Notes under the pieces: model-generated
What the model was told of the DNA's origin: nothing
Database searches by the model: none
Seen by the model: the letters and a program-made list of their open reading frames with translations, nothing else
In this document: one piece after another, positions 34,492 to 45,078 of the stretch
Layout: each line of letters opens with the position of its first letter
Numbering within the stretch: position 1 is the stretch's first letter
Assembly: GCA_021014325.1 (NCBI GenBank)
Contig: CM037472.1
Span: 20,817,063-20,881,062 of the forward strand
DNA from: Plazaster borealis
Taxonomy: Eukaryota > Echinodermata > Asteroidea > Forcipulatida > Labidiasteridae
Direction: 5' to 3'
Length of the DNA: 64,000 nucleotides
Position numbers and translations under genes: made by a program

Positions 34492-35107
34492 TGGGGAAAA
34501 TAACACTAGTCACAGCGCCCTCTATGTTTATTAATTACAAACGTGTAAAGGTAGTGCAGGTGGTTGTGTGTACGGGCAAAAACCATGGTCTTGGAACCAA
34601 GACTAATGGTTTGGCTGCAATTGGACCACAGGCCTCTCGTCACCTGGCATGCTCGGTGATCTAGAAATTGAAACATCTGCTCTGGAATGCGCTGGTTCGA
34701 AGCCCATCAGAGTAGCCTTTGAAATGTTTTCCCCACAGCACCACATCAGTGTTGAGGTGAAACAGAAAATTGTAATTTGCTGTAATTTTGACCGCGTGAG
34801 GGCGTATGTGAACCGAATTCACGTTATAAATAAAAAAAGTAAACAAACCGGGTTTTTTCCATTGTTGTTATTATTATGTTTATGTCTTTTGCAGTGATGC
34901 AAGAAAACCACATACAGGCAATTAAATACGATGAAACTGTAATTATGATGCAAGACAATTCCCTGATGAAAGCGCCCTCATGTGGTCAAAAATAACAAGA
35001 TAATTGTTTGTTGACAGAATTTGAAAGCAGAGTGTCCAGATTGGTTGTAAAATTAAAAAATTGGGCTAGAAAGCTCATGTACAATATTTTTAAATGAAAA
35101 ATAAACA

Positions 35108-35282
35108 GGCATGATATTTGGTCCTTTGAAAAAAATAAAATTAGTACTAGGGTTGACCTACATGTACACATGGTGCAGGCTTTAAGAGACATTTCAGGCT
35201 ATTTTATCACAATTTTTCTAAGGGCAACAAAAACCACAACAGAAAAGAAAACGGAAATCAGACTAAAGTAGGAAGAAGGGCT
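35108..35282 (-). repeat. Dispersed repeat with GGCATGATATT ends, copy
   Basis: Reverse-orientation copy: AGGCATGATATTTGGTCC at left, GACTAAAGTAGGAAGAAGG at right. Confidence 0.7.
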
Positions 35283-35751
35283 GTGTGTACAACTTTAAAA
35301 TGTGGTGTCCAAAACACATCCAGACAGCGTTGCATGATGGCTGTTGTACATATTGCTCATCATAGTCCAGCACCCCCAAAATGGTGCATGAGTAGGCATT
35401 GATGTCCATTGCGAAGAGGTCTTTAGTATCAAAAGGCTACAATAAAATGCACTGCATAATATGCAAGCAATGTGTCGCTCAAATCTTCTTCTTTTTTTCA
35501 CCCATTGTCTATTTGTGTTCAGCGTTTCCTTTTTATCTTGGGGGTCTGTTTGACTCCAGGGGATGTTTGTGTGGGCGAAGTTGCCATGGATCCAGGAAAC
35601 TTTCTTTCCCTTTTGGTGAAGATTTCTACCGTTGCAGGGGAGGGGGTTGCTCCAGCTTTATTCTTCACACCTGGGTAAAAACCAAAGATCAATATCCATG
35701 CTTGAGGGCAAAAAGGAGTGTATACAAATTTAAAAATAATCTTGCTTGCAT

Positions 35752-36053
35752 CAACCCTTTAGAGACCACAGCGGCCACAAGCAGCTTGTAACAAAATGCC
35801 AATAGCGGCCGTAAGGTTTGACTTACTTCCATTCCCATAAAGAGGTCAAAGGAAAGGTCATGTCCGGATATGACATTTTCCAATGTAGTATGTTAACATA
35901 GTATCCCAATTTCTAAACACAAAACTAAATTTGGTTTATGTTGTTTCTGTTGACATTTTTACTGAAAAAATGTAATTAAAGAAATGAACATTATTAGCAA
36001 TGTTTGGGCATTTTGTGATGATTATACAGAAATGAATGGTCTCTAAAGGGTTG
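35752..36053. mobile_element. MITE with 17-bp terminal inverted repeats overlapping the VRK stop codon
   Basis: Left end CAACCCTTTAGAGACCA (35752-35768) and right end TGGTCTCTAAAGGGTTG (36037-36053) are exact reverse complements. The interior is non-coding and contains GCGGCC motifs near the left end. The right terminal repeat supplies the last codons and TAG of the predicted VRK frame. A related copy ends at about 44289 (TGGTCTCTAAAGGTTAA) inside VRK intron 2. Confidence 0.75.
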
Positions 36054-36235
36054 AGGAGAGTTTGCATAATTGATGCACTACATCTTCTTGATATAGGCAG
36101 TGGTAGAAACACATTGAAGGATTTATCATCTGCGACTTTTTAAAAATCTGACAAGCTTGTTCAATATTGTAATGCCAGTCAGCCAGATACTTACAGTGTC
36201 TTTCTCTCAAAGGTTTTGAAAATCTGTACAAACCT
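36043..36235 (-). other. Doubtful C-terminal end of VRK reading frame
   Basis: After the repeat tail the frame continues through [11 protein letters not shown] to a TAG at 36043-36045. This segment loses the basic, low-complexity character and looks like arbitrary translation (for example MCFYHCLYQ). A possible splice donor, AAAAG|GTTTGT, lies just after GRPK at about 36235-36240. The true transcript may therefore splice to a small exon further left. The stop codon itself lies in the terminal inverted repeat of a MITE (35752-36053). Transcript data would decide. Confidence 0.4.
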
Positions 36236-39200
36236 TTTGGTCTCCCTGGAGATTTCTTGGTTGCATATGGTTGGACTTTTTGGGCTGGACCCTTCTTGGC
36301 TGCACCTGAAGCAGTTTTAGCTGATGGTGACCTCCCCGGTGACCTCTTTGCTGCACCTGAAGCAGTTTTAGCTGATGGTGACCTCCCCGGTGACCTCTTG
36401 GCTGCACCTGAAGCAGTTTTAGCTGATGGTGACCTCCCCGGTGACCTCTTTGCTGCACCTGAAGCTGTTTTAGCTGATGCCGACCTCCCCGGTGACCTCC
36501 CTGTTGTCTTGACTGGTTTCCTGCTGGCTGTGACAGATTTTAGTTTTGGGCTCTTGGCCAGTTTTCGACCTTTTCTTGGAGAAGCAGCAGGGGAGTCCGA
36601 GTTTGATGAACTGCTCGAGAGGACTGCCCTTCTCCCCCTCCCCCGTTTTGCGACTTTTTTGGGCGTGCCGTCCTCATCACCGTCATGTTTGCGTTTTGTG
36701 GCGGTTTTGTTGACATCGCCGGGAGCTGCAAAGTCTAGTTTCCCGTCTGCTTGACCTCCTGAACGCGTGATAGCCTTTGTGAAGAGTTCCTTCATCTGTT
36801 TGTAGTTTGGTTCCTGTTCATATTGCAGCTTGCTCACGTACTCCAGATATTTTTGTAGCTCAGCTGACAAAGAAAGACGGAGAGAAATCCATCAAATTTA
36901 TAAATGCAAATGCACTAAAACTTGGATATAAGAATTGGGACAGACTGCATTATCAAGACTCACCTGGGTGATCTCCTTTTGGGAAACAAGCTTTCATCAA
37001 AGAGGTGACGTTGGACATATATCTGGGAAAAATATGAAACCAAAAGATTTAACGAAAGCATGGTGTAGTAATGGTGTGATTATCTGAGAAATGTTCTTTA
37101 CAAACAATGCTTCTTCTCTTGATGACAACTAGAGCACACTAGTCCAAAATGTTTAGATAACCAACTGACTCCTTTAAGAGCCAACACCTCTACTGAAGAG
37201 ATTGCATGGGGTAGTCGAAAGAATAACTAACCCTAACCCTAACCCTGCTGAACTGCCATCCACAGGCTGCCAACGTTCCTTTACGTTTAGACTGGTCCCG
37301 TCTTTATCCGCAAGGATAACCACACTTTATTCAGGAGCCTCGAAGTGTGTCATCAGACGTTCAGGCTACCTTACATTCTACCCTTCGAGTGCCGCCAACA
37401 GTCCGAAACGTCATACTGAATATCCATCTACAGGCCGCCAACGTTCCCTTACAATCTAAAAAAAAATGGCCGGCCTGTGGATACAGTATTACCAAAATGC
37501 GACCGGCACTGTAAGGGTTTATATCAAACTCTACCTTGCAATGCCCTAAATTCCTAAATGCTTGGTAACTAACTGTATACACAGGGATGAGAGTGGCCCT
37601 ATGTAGGACTCTTCCTCTGTGCTGTACACAGATACAGATACAGAGTATGTCACTGTAGTATAAGATGAAAGTGCAAGGCCGCTGGGGCTAATATGAGAGT
37701 TGGAAGTATGTAAGCATTCCTGAAACTGGCTTGTGGCCCTGGGTTCAACCTTATTTTATACCCTGAACCTCCCCAGATGTTTACAGGTTTACAGACTCTG
37801 TGCATCACCAGAAATACAACACCCTATTTGGACACAATGTAGACCATTTCTCTCTCTCCCTTTGGTGATTGCTTTACTTCTTTCAAGGACATTTTAAAGC
37901 AAGGAGATTTTGAGAAATGCCTGAAATCAGGAAAAATCCTGAAAAATCACACTCCTGTATACACTTGAAATATTACTGTCTGAAACACTGCCTTCTTTGA
38001 GAGAACACCATATTTGAGTTTTCTGGTTTCTCTCGCCCTACTAAAAGTTCCCATCGGTTAATAAATAGAAAGTAAAGAGAAAACTCACTTTGTCTTTTCA
38101 TTGGTGAGGTAGGTGAAATCGGTGTTGTTTAGTGATATCTTGTGCTCCCAGGGTAAGCAACCAGTCAGCCACTGTAAGATGACGTAACCAAGTATCTCCA
38201 AATCACCACGCCTAGAGGGGGCTGAGACAAAGAAGACTAATGACTTACAAGGAATGACTTCTGTGAAGAAAGCAGACTTTGTAATAATTTTAATAATTTG
38301 GGAGGCTAATCATCCCTACTGGCAGCTGAGAAGCTGAATTGGGAAGGATACGGCTACAACATGTTTGCGCCGCAGGCATGCAATGGCGTCTTTAGCAGCC
38401 AGCCACATTAACCCATATATGACCATTGAGCACAGCCTGAGACCGAACGTGTTTGATTTTTCCGGAGGAAGGAAAACCGGAGGGCTCGGAGAAAAACCCC
38501 TCATGGCTTAGGAGAGAACCAACACACAACTCTACTCACATATGGCCTTGCCAGGAAACAAACCAGGGCCACAGTGGTGAGAGGCGAGCGCTTTACACAC
38601 AAGCCAGCCATGCCACTTTGTGGACCATTCAAAGAAGTTAAATTGCATGAATACAACTGTACAACTACATTTCACTATCAATCAAACTTTAATCTTTGCT
38701 CTTGTGGCAAGGTCTTGTAGTTAAACAATTGTTAATGGAGCAAATTAGTTTTTTTACCAGAACAGAACCAAAATGAGGAAAAAACTATCTACACAGTTTA
38801 ACAAATAAACTGTTTTGGTTTGAACAAGAACGAATAAAAGATTTATCTAATTTGCCTTATTGGTAAGTTTACTTCAATACTCAACAGAATTGAAAGATAT
38901 TTAGCATACTCAAAGTTAATATTTGAGGATGATTTGTTGCTTGTATTAAAGATATTACACAGTAAGGTATTAATATTCAATTGCAAAACACAAGACCACC
39001 GGACTTGTAAATGTCAAGACCTGTCCTGATACCACAATTGTAGATCAATCTATTAATGTATTGCACTGATTATAAAAGGTAGTGGCAGACAAGGAAATTG
39101 CTATACCACTTCGGCCTCATTGCTTCATATTTCACTGCGGCATGTGGAACAACTGAATACTATTGCTACTTACAGACTCCGTTATGGGCATCTCTGCTTG

Positions 39201-42200
39201 TGAATTCTGGCGTGCCATCATGGGCCTTCTTCGGGTCAGGCTTGTACTCTTTATGTTCTCCATTTGGGCTGAATCTAAATGCCAGACCATAGTCAACTAA
39301 AAACACCTACTCAACATTGAAAGGGAAAAACCAAAACAAAAATGGTGAAATTGGAATAGGTATGTCTTCACGGCAGAAATACTTATGAGCAAACTGTTCA
39401 GCCAAAGAAGGGTACTGTCTTTGCTGATGATAATTTTAACACAATTCTAACTGACTTCACAAAAGAAATATGAATTCACTATAGAAATGATCAAAGCCTA
39501 AGTTGTTCTCAGAATTGAAAACTTCTGTCATAACAAAAATGCTTTTGATTGATGAAATAGGTGAATTTAGGTGAAATTACACAAAAACGTATGCTAGCTT
39601 TGGAGCCGAAAGTAGCGAAAACTTTAGGCGTGCAGCAGATGCGCACGTGTGACGCAGGATAGTCTGCTTAAGCAGCTCATTTGAAGTTGGGCCCATGAAG
39701 CAGTGTCATGAAATTTGTGTCTTAGATTGTCCATACCTTGTTCTTGTCCTTCGCTTCAAACCCAAGTAGGATATTGGCACTCTTGATGTCTGCATGAGCG
39801 TATCCTCTACTGTGTAAATACTCCAGGCTGTCAAGCTATACAATGGAAAAAGTCACACTCATTACAGACACTTTCTTCAAAATATTTTGGTTTTACCGTA
39901 CCGTACACCAATGTAATAATAATAATAATAATAAGGTGGCATTTGGTGGCATTTATAGAGCGCCTTTTCCAGAGGTTGCAAAGCGCTAGGATGTGTCCAA
40001 CACAGATCAAAAATCAAAATCAAAGATGGCCCAAAATAAAAATCACTGTCGACAAAACAAGTGAGTCTTCAGTAATTTCTTGAATGATTCAAGTGAGTTT
40101 GCTCTCCTGCAGCTATCAGGAAGTGAATTCCACAGAGCTGGGCCCGCATTGGAGAAGGCTCGGTCTCCTGCTTTAGTGTTTGTCCGATGCTCGAAGCGAA
40201 GGTTGCGTGAGGAAGAACGTAGGTTGCAAGTTGGTTGATGTTGCTGAAGCCTGTCACGGATGTTTACTGGGTATTTCAGCAAGATATGTAGACAGATTTT
40301 GAAGTCAACACGCTTAGTGACAGGTAACCAGTGGAGTTTCTTCAAGAGAGGGCTAGCACTATCACTACAACGCTTCATGAACACAATACGAGCAGCCTTA
40401 CTCTGTAATTTCTGTAGGCGGGTCAGAGACTGTTTGGATATGCCATACAGAAGGGAATTACAGTCTTCAGAATGCATCCGCTCTTCTTGTCACCTTATCC
40501 AAACACACAACCCACATAATCCCTGTACTGAAGTCCCTCCATTGGCTTCCTGTCTTCGACCGCATTTCCTTCAAAATTCTCCTTCTTGTTTTTAACTCTA
40601 CGTGGCACTTCACCCATCTGCATAATACTGTAATCATCTCAAGATATCACCCAGCAAGAACTCTTCGTTCTACAACATTTCTCCAATTGTCCGTCCCCAG
40701 AACCCATCGTTCTTGGGGAGACCGCTGTTTCTCCCGTGCTGCACCTGAACTCTGGAACAATCTTCCTCAACACTCGCGCCAACTATAGAATCCCTGTCAA
40801 CTTTTTTCAAATCGTCACTAAAAACTCATCTTTTCCGTACTCGTTATTCTGTTTAGTTATTTTTTATTGTTTAATGCTCCATGAGCATTATGCCTGACAG
40901 ATACCGGCGCTTTACAAGTGTTCATTATTTTTATTATTATTATTTAGTAAACTCGGTACTTTCCCACCGAGTCCTGCACGAAAAAATCCAAAGGCATTAC
41001 TATTCAGGCAGGATGTAATCCAACGAAATTAACATTGGACCGCAGGCCTGAGGCCAGTAATTTAAGCCTCGGGCCACTAAACTCAGGACCGGGCAAGTCC
41101 AGTGGTCTTGTGTTTTTCAATTGACTAAAAGTACCTCACTATGTAATAAAGCGACGGGAGAATCCATCACATTTTGAGCCAAAACCTGTTAAAGGTTAGA
41201 GTTTGAGGCACTGAATTGGTAAAGAAAAAGAGCTGTGCGGTCACAGCGTTTAAAGGAAAAGTACACCATTACGTTTTTTTTTTGAATAAATTAATTCCCA
41301 CACTCTGGTTTTCATATATGAGTGACAAGATCTTAAATGGATTTGAGGATCTAGGTGGGGGAAAAAACAACTTACAATTTGAATGGCCAGGGTGAACGCA
41401 GTCTTTGGAGTAAACTGTTTTTTACTTGCGAGGTATTTCTTCCAGATGTCTTCACCAAATCTTTCCATGACCAGGAAGCGGAAATCTTTCTTGCCTCTTG
41501 TGTGCATCCCAGAACCGATGAACTTCGGCACTCCCAGGTGGGATAATTTGTGTTGCTTCTTCCAATCCTCAACTGAAAAAAAACCAAAAACAAAAAACGT
41601 ACGACAACTTGATAAACGTGGTGTTCTCTGAGGACCCAGGAAGAAAATCCACAAGTGACTCGGGTGGAACTCAAACACAGGACTTCTTAATAATAATAAT
41701 AATAATAATAACAAGTTCTTATATAGTGCATTTTACAATAAACGTATCAATGCGCTTTACATTAGTGCCTTGGTCATTGGGCCAATAACATTCCTTTAAT
41801 TTTTCTCAGCTCCCTGGGGAGTTTACAGCCCCGAGCTGCCGTGGCGCTCCGAAGGCTTTTTCAACCACAATATCAACCTCTACCCTCGCAGGTACCCATT
41901 TATACCCCTTGGTAAAGAGAAGCAATTATAGTTAAGTGTCTTGCTCAAGGACACAAGTGTCATGACCGGGATTCGAACCCACACCCTGATGACTTAACCA
42001 CCAGAACTTCAATTCGATGCTCTTAACCGCTCGGCCACAGAAAGATGTACAAAAAGTGGATAATTTAATACATTACCATCATCTGGTTTAGCAGCTCTCT
42101 GGTAGAAAGCCTGCTCCACAAATAACGGACCGTTATCCCTTGGTTCCTGAAAAAAAAATAGAAAAATAAAATAGACGTGTCTCATTAGTCTTGGTTCAAG

Positions 42201-45078
42201 ATGCTATGAAGTGTTTTTTTATATTTTTGTTTTTCATTTATGAGAAATCACCTAACATCACAAGGCCGGACGGCCACTTCAAGGTGAGGGCTACACTTAA
42301 CTGATTTGGGCTATCGACCCACCCAAAAATGGGGCACCAGGGGGATGTTGCCACCTACTCCTGGGGCTGTAACAGGGTTACCCCCTTCTCATTCTGTAAG
42401 GATGTAGGCATGGGCATCATCTACTAGGAGCCTGGCTGGTAGAGCAGAATGCACTACCTTTCCAACTTTTTACAAAGCAATTATGGTTAAGTGCCTTGCT
42501 CAAGGGCACAAGTGTCATGACCGGGATGCGAACCCACACTCTGCTGCTGACAACACCAGAGCTTGGGTCCGGTGAACTAGACCTCTCGGCCCATCACGCC
42601 ACAATGTGTGATGTGTTTTATCTCTGAAGTGATCTTCATTATGTGTTTGTGGTCAAACACTTAGAGGATGCTGATTTATAAATTTATATATATTTTGTTT
42701 ATATAAGCAGCAAATGTGAACAATAACCACAACAGACACTAACAAGGTCAATGAACAGAATGCAAATTAGAATCAGACTGAAGGCTCTTAAAAGAAGAAC
42801 TCTGATTGGCTAATCAAATGGTTTACTGCATAGTTGCCAGACAAGTACAACAGAAATCAAAGATATATGGTATCAAGGAAACACTGATTTATGTAAGAAG
42901 AAGATGTTCATGCACACAGCATTTGAAGGACTGAATCCCTTCCTTAGTAATGCTGCCAACAACAGAGAATGGAAGACTGTCCCATAGGGGGACGGCAGTG
43001 TGGATGATTTGATTGCAGTGATCAAACACCCTCAACCAGTGTTCAGTTGTTGCGTCGCATAACATAATGAATGGTAACCGTGTAAGAACGTCTGACGCAA
43101 CGACTAGTGCCTCATGAGAACATTTGTCGTTGAAGAAATGTACTTGCAACTAATAAAACTTAAAAAAACAATGATGAAAGGAAACAAAACTTACGATTTT
43201 GACAACATATCTTGCATCTGGACCAACTGGGCCAGCCGTGGCATCTCCAGCTTCAAGGAATAAAAAATAAATACAAAATACTCTACATTTTAAGATAAAT
43301 AAATACACTTAGGTAAATGTTTTTTATTTTAAAGTACAGCCTTGTATAGCTGATCACAATGGTTATGATAACAAGACAAATGAGATCTGATTAAGTTGCT
43401 TGGTGGTGATGATGAAGATGGGGGAAAAGGATTATTATTTCTTGGCCTCGTTTGTTCAGGAATCCCATCATCAGTGATTCCACTGCTCTCCCTGGGGCCC
43501 TAGTCTTGGTTCAAGACCCTCCTGTTATTAATATCTCCCCATGATCCATCGCCACAAGAGGGCGCGCTCTCACACCAGAGACCACTATCATGGAAGTCTG
43601 CTTTATAGCGGTTCTCGGGGTGATAGCGATTCGTGGTTGATAGTAGGCAACTAGCGCCCTCTATTGGCGACTCTATCAGCGAGGGAAATTAACAGCAGGA
43701 GTACAGCTTTCTATATAATGAACAACAGGAGCGTCTTGAACCAAGACTACTAGGGCCACTGAGAGTTTGAAGGATAAGGATGGTGGTAGTGGATTGGTGA
43801 TGATTGGGATTGTAATGATAAAAATGCTGTTAAATTTAATGGTTTACCCAGTCAGAAAGAAGTACTCCATGTAGACATAATACACTCAATTTGTTATGGC
43901 AAACTTGCCATATCCGACCTCTGCTGTTTCTTCGTCATTATTCCTACCTTATTTGTTTGTTAGAAAGGTCAATAATTATTGTATTAAAGGGGCTGTGTTG
44001 TCATGATCAAAAAGCAGGCCTGTGGCTGTACATGGAATTATGAACTATCACCCCGTTACTGCACGTGCGTGCGCCCTGATCAAACAACAGGGACAGATAG
44101 TCCAACACTCATCAAGGAGGTGAATCCCACAAGCGACTTTAATATAAGGGTTTGTTTTAGAACTGTAGATTCTTTGTCAATATGGGAAACATTGTTTGAG
44201 CGTAAGTAGGTCAAATCCTGCGGCCGTTTGCGGCCGCTATGGGCATTTCGGTACAAGCCGTTTGCGGCCGCTATGGTCTCTAAAGGTTAAACACTAATGT
44301 TTGGATACGGCAATTTGTTGCTCTGTTTTCTCACCAAGGTAAAGCTCCCCAAAGCCTCCTTTCCCAACCGTTGGTCCAAGCTTCCATTCTTTCTTATACA
44401 GATCCTCTAAAATCTCTCCTGCTGGAATAGTCTCCGGCAGCTGGTACGCCCGGGGACCTCTCTTCTTTGGTGCGGCTAAAGAAAAAAAACAGACAAAACA
44501 ATTATTTATACACTCCATGTTTTGAATTACTTTGATTTTATTTAATAAGGATCTCCTGAGCTAAATTGTTTTCGGGCTTACGTGCACAGCACAGATCTTG
44601 ATCAGCCACTTTTGTCACCCATTATGACCAGAAATAGTAATCTGAGGCCATGTTCGAATTAGAAGCTATAGTAACCCTCCAGTCTGTTGGGAGGATCAAC
44701 TTAGGTTAACTTCACGTTAATTCTAATATAGAATAAATGCAATACATCAAATACTAGATCATAAATGTAGTATACTATAAACTACCTAGTCATGGTATTA
44801 ATTCAATAATTATGGAAAGTGTTATTTTTTTAGCCCTCAACCCTTGACATGCTTGAGGATCGTGGCTCACGAACTAAAATTGTGAAAGCATTTTGGACCA
44901 GTCCCCAAATACTTGTCAGTTAGAACCTTGGAATCTGAACAACAATCAATATTAAAATTGTCAGCTCACTCAGCCTCAGTTAATCATTGTTAATGACAGC
45001 AGTGGAATGCAGCAAGCAAGCAATGTCATCATTTGCCTTACCTTTCTCAGGTACTTTCTTGGCAGCAGCCCGTGGCAT
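36043..45078 (-). CDS. VRK1: Vaccinia-related kinase (VRK1/VRK2 type), complete, ten coding exons
   Basis: VRKs are CK1-group nuclear Ser/Thr kinases acting on chromatin and nuclear-envelope targets such as BAF, histones and p53. Coding exons in transcript order: 45042-45078, 44335-44475, 43195-43250, 42077-42146, 41376-41572, 39737-39835, 39174-39306, 38089-38221, 36964-37022 and 36043-36863. Donors are GT, acceptors AG, and phases join throughout. The N-terminus is MPRAAAKK, as in VRK1. Visible motifs: glycine loop [10 protein letters not shown] (about 50-59), ATP-site lysine in VVKIE (K77), [17 protein letters not shown], catalytic HADIKSAN (D183), metal-binding DYG (205-207, the VRK form of DFG), [15 protein letters not shown] activation segment, [11 protein letters not shown]. 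All catalytic residues are present. The predicted product is about 581 residues, against 396 in human VRK1; the excess is a basic, repeat-containing tail. Invertebrates usually have one VRK, so it may be co-orthologous to vertebrate VRK1 and VRK2. The last about 60 codons are uncertain, see the tail entry. Confidence 0.93.
36298..36510 (-). repeat. 51-bp in-frame tandem repeat in the VRK C-terminal tail
   Basis: Four near-identical 51-bp units encode 17-residue repeats of the form [17 protein letters not shown] within the last VRK exon. The most upstream unit in the protein differs slightly (SPGRSASAK). The unit length is a multiple of three, so the frame is kept. The peptides are rich in Lys, Arg, Ser, Pro and Ala, with regularly spaced SPGR motifs, resembling histone-tail or linker-histone-like DNA-binding sequence. 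The region just upstream is also low-complexity and basic ([24 protein letters not shown]). Confidence 0.9.
37213..37245 (-). repeat. Short interstitial telomere-like repeat
   Basis: Three to four copies of CTAACC/CCCTAA (AACTAACCCTAACCCTAACC) in VRK intron 8. TTAGGG is the ancestral metazoan telomere motif. A degenerate relative occurs at about 4700-4730. Confidence 0.7.
38300..38630 (-). mobile_element. tRNA-derived SINE (S5), reverse strand, VRK intron
   Basis: On the minus strand the tRNA-like head GGCATGGCTGGCTTGTGTG ... CCCTGGTTTGTTTCCTGGC is followed by CATATGTGAGTAGAGTTGTG and CCTCCGGTTTTCCTTCCTCC. The gene-like frames inside it are not coding. Confidence 0.6.
39911..40477 (-). pseudogene. 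CR1/L2-type LINE 3' end (RT C-terminus), fragment
   Basis: An open frame at 40043-40477 encodes the conserved end of a non-LTR retrotransposon ORF2: [56 protein letters not shown] and [14 protein letters not shown]. The 3' UTR reads AGCGCTTTGCAACCTCTGG, GGCGCTCTATAAATGCC and an ATT-repeat tail (39911-39932 on the plus strand). The RT catalytic region is absent. It lies in the VRK intron between the fifth and sixth coding exons. Confidence 0.88.
40478..40950 (+). pseudogene. Second CR1/L2-type LINE 3' end, opposite strand, degraded
   Basis: The plus-strand translation shows [37 protein letters not shown] and [19 protein letters not shown], with frameshift and stops. It ends with a CGGCGCTTTACAAGTG 3' UTR and ATT-repeat tail. 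It starts where the minus-strand LINE ends, so the two lie head to head. Possibly one was inserted next to the other. Confidence 0.82.
41687..42045 (-). mobile_element. tRNA-derived SINE, reverse strand, VRK intron
   Basis: The right end is a tRNA-like head (reverse of GGGTTCGAATCCCGGTCATG, TGGCCGAGCGGTTAAG), then CTTGAGCAAGACACTTAAC. The left end is an AAT-repeat tail preceded by the reverse of GCACTATATAAGAACTTG. It lies between the fourth and fifth VRK coding exons. Confidence 0.75.
42475..42605 (-). mobile_element. SINE head fragment, reverse strand, VRK intron
   Basis: Only the tRNA-related head and first part of the body: reverse of GGGTTCGCATCCCGGTCATG and CTTGAGCAAGGCACTTAACC. Confidence 0.65.
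42889..43149 (-). pseudogene. Possible LINE-like C-terminal fragment
   Basis: The minus-strand frame ends [20 protein letters not shown] ... [10 protein letters not shown], resembling the WNSLP...FK..LH.HL end of non-LTR ORF2 proteins. Only this terminal piece is visible, so assignment is weak. Confidence 0.4.
43490..43757. mobile_element. MITE in VRK intron 2-3
   Basis: GGGGCCCTAGTCTTGGTTCA at left and TGAACCAAGACTACTAGGGCC at right are reverse complements. Inner arms include AAGAGGGCGCGC and GCGCCCTCTATTGG. About 268 bp, non-coding. Confidence 0.75.
43990..44289. mobile_element. Related MITE copy in VRK intron 2
   Basis: The right end TGGTCTCTAAAGGTTAA matches the terminal repeat of the element at 35752-36053. 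Just inside are two direct repeats of CCGTTTGCGGCCGCTATGG, at 44226-44244 and 44255-44273. The left end is uncertain; AAAGGGGCTGTGTTGTC near 43987 is a candidate. No coding capacity. Confidence 0.45.

Larger units (their letters stand above)
30323..36042. other. Convergent FANCL-VRK intergenic region
   Basis: About 5.7 kb between the two convergent stop codons. No gene is recognisable. It holds two inverted copies of one 500-bp fold-back element (30812-31334 and 33981-34491), smaller MITEs (31633-31873, 31878-32260, 32911-33222, 35752-36053) and two copies of the CAGGCATGATATT-ended repeat (31350-31517, 35108-35282). The 212-codon frame at 33478-34116 runs into one of these elements and has no domain. 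Confidence 0.6.

Noticed and set aside
36257..36754. 165-codon plus-strand frame opposite the VRK tail
   Set aside because: Antisense shadow of the VRK repeat tail; its [16 protein letters not shown] periodicity is the complement of the SPGR repeats.
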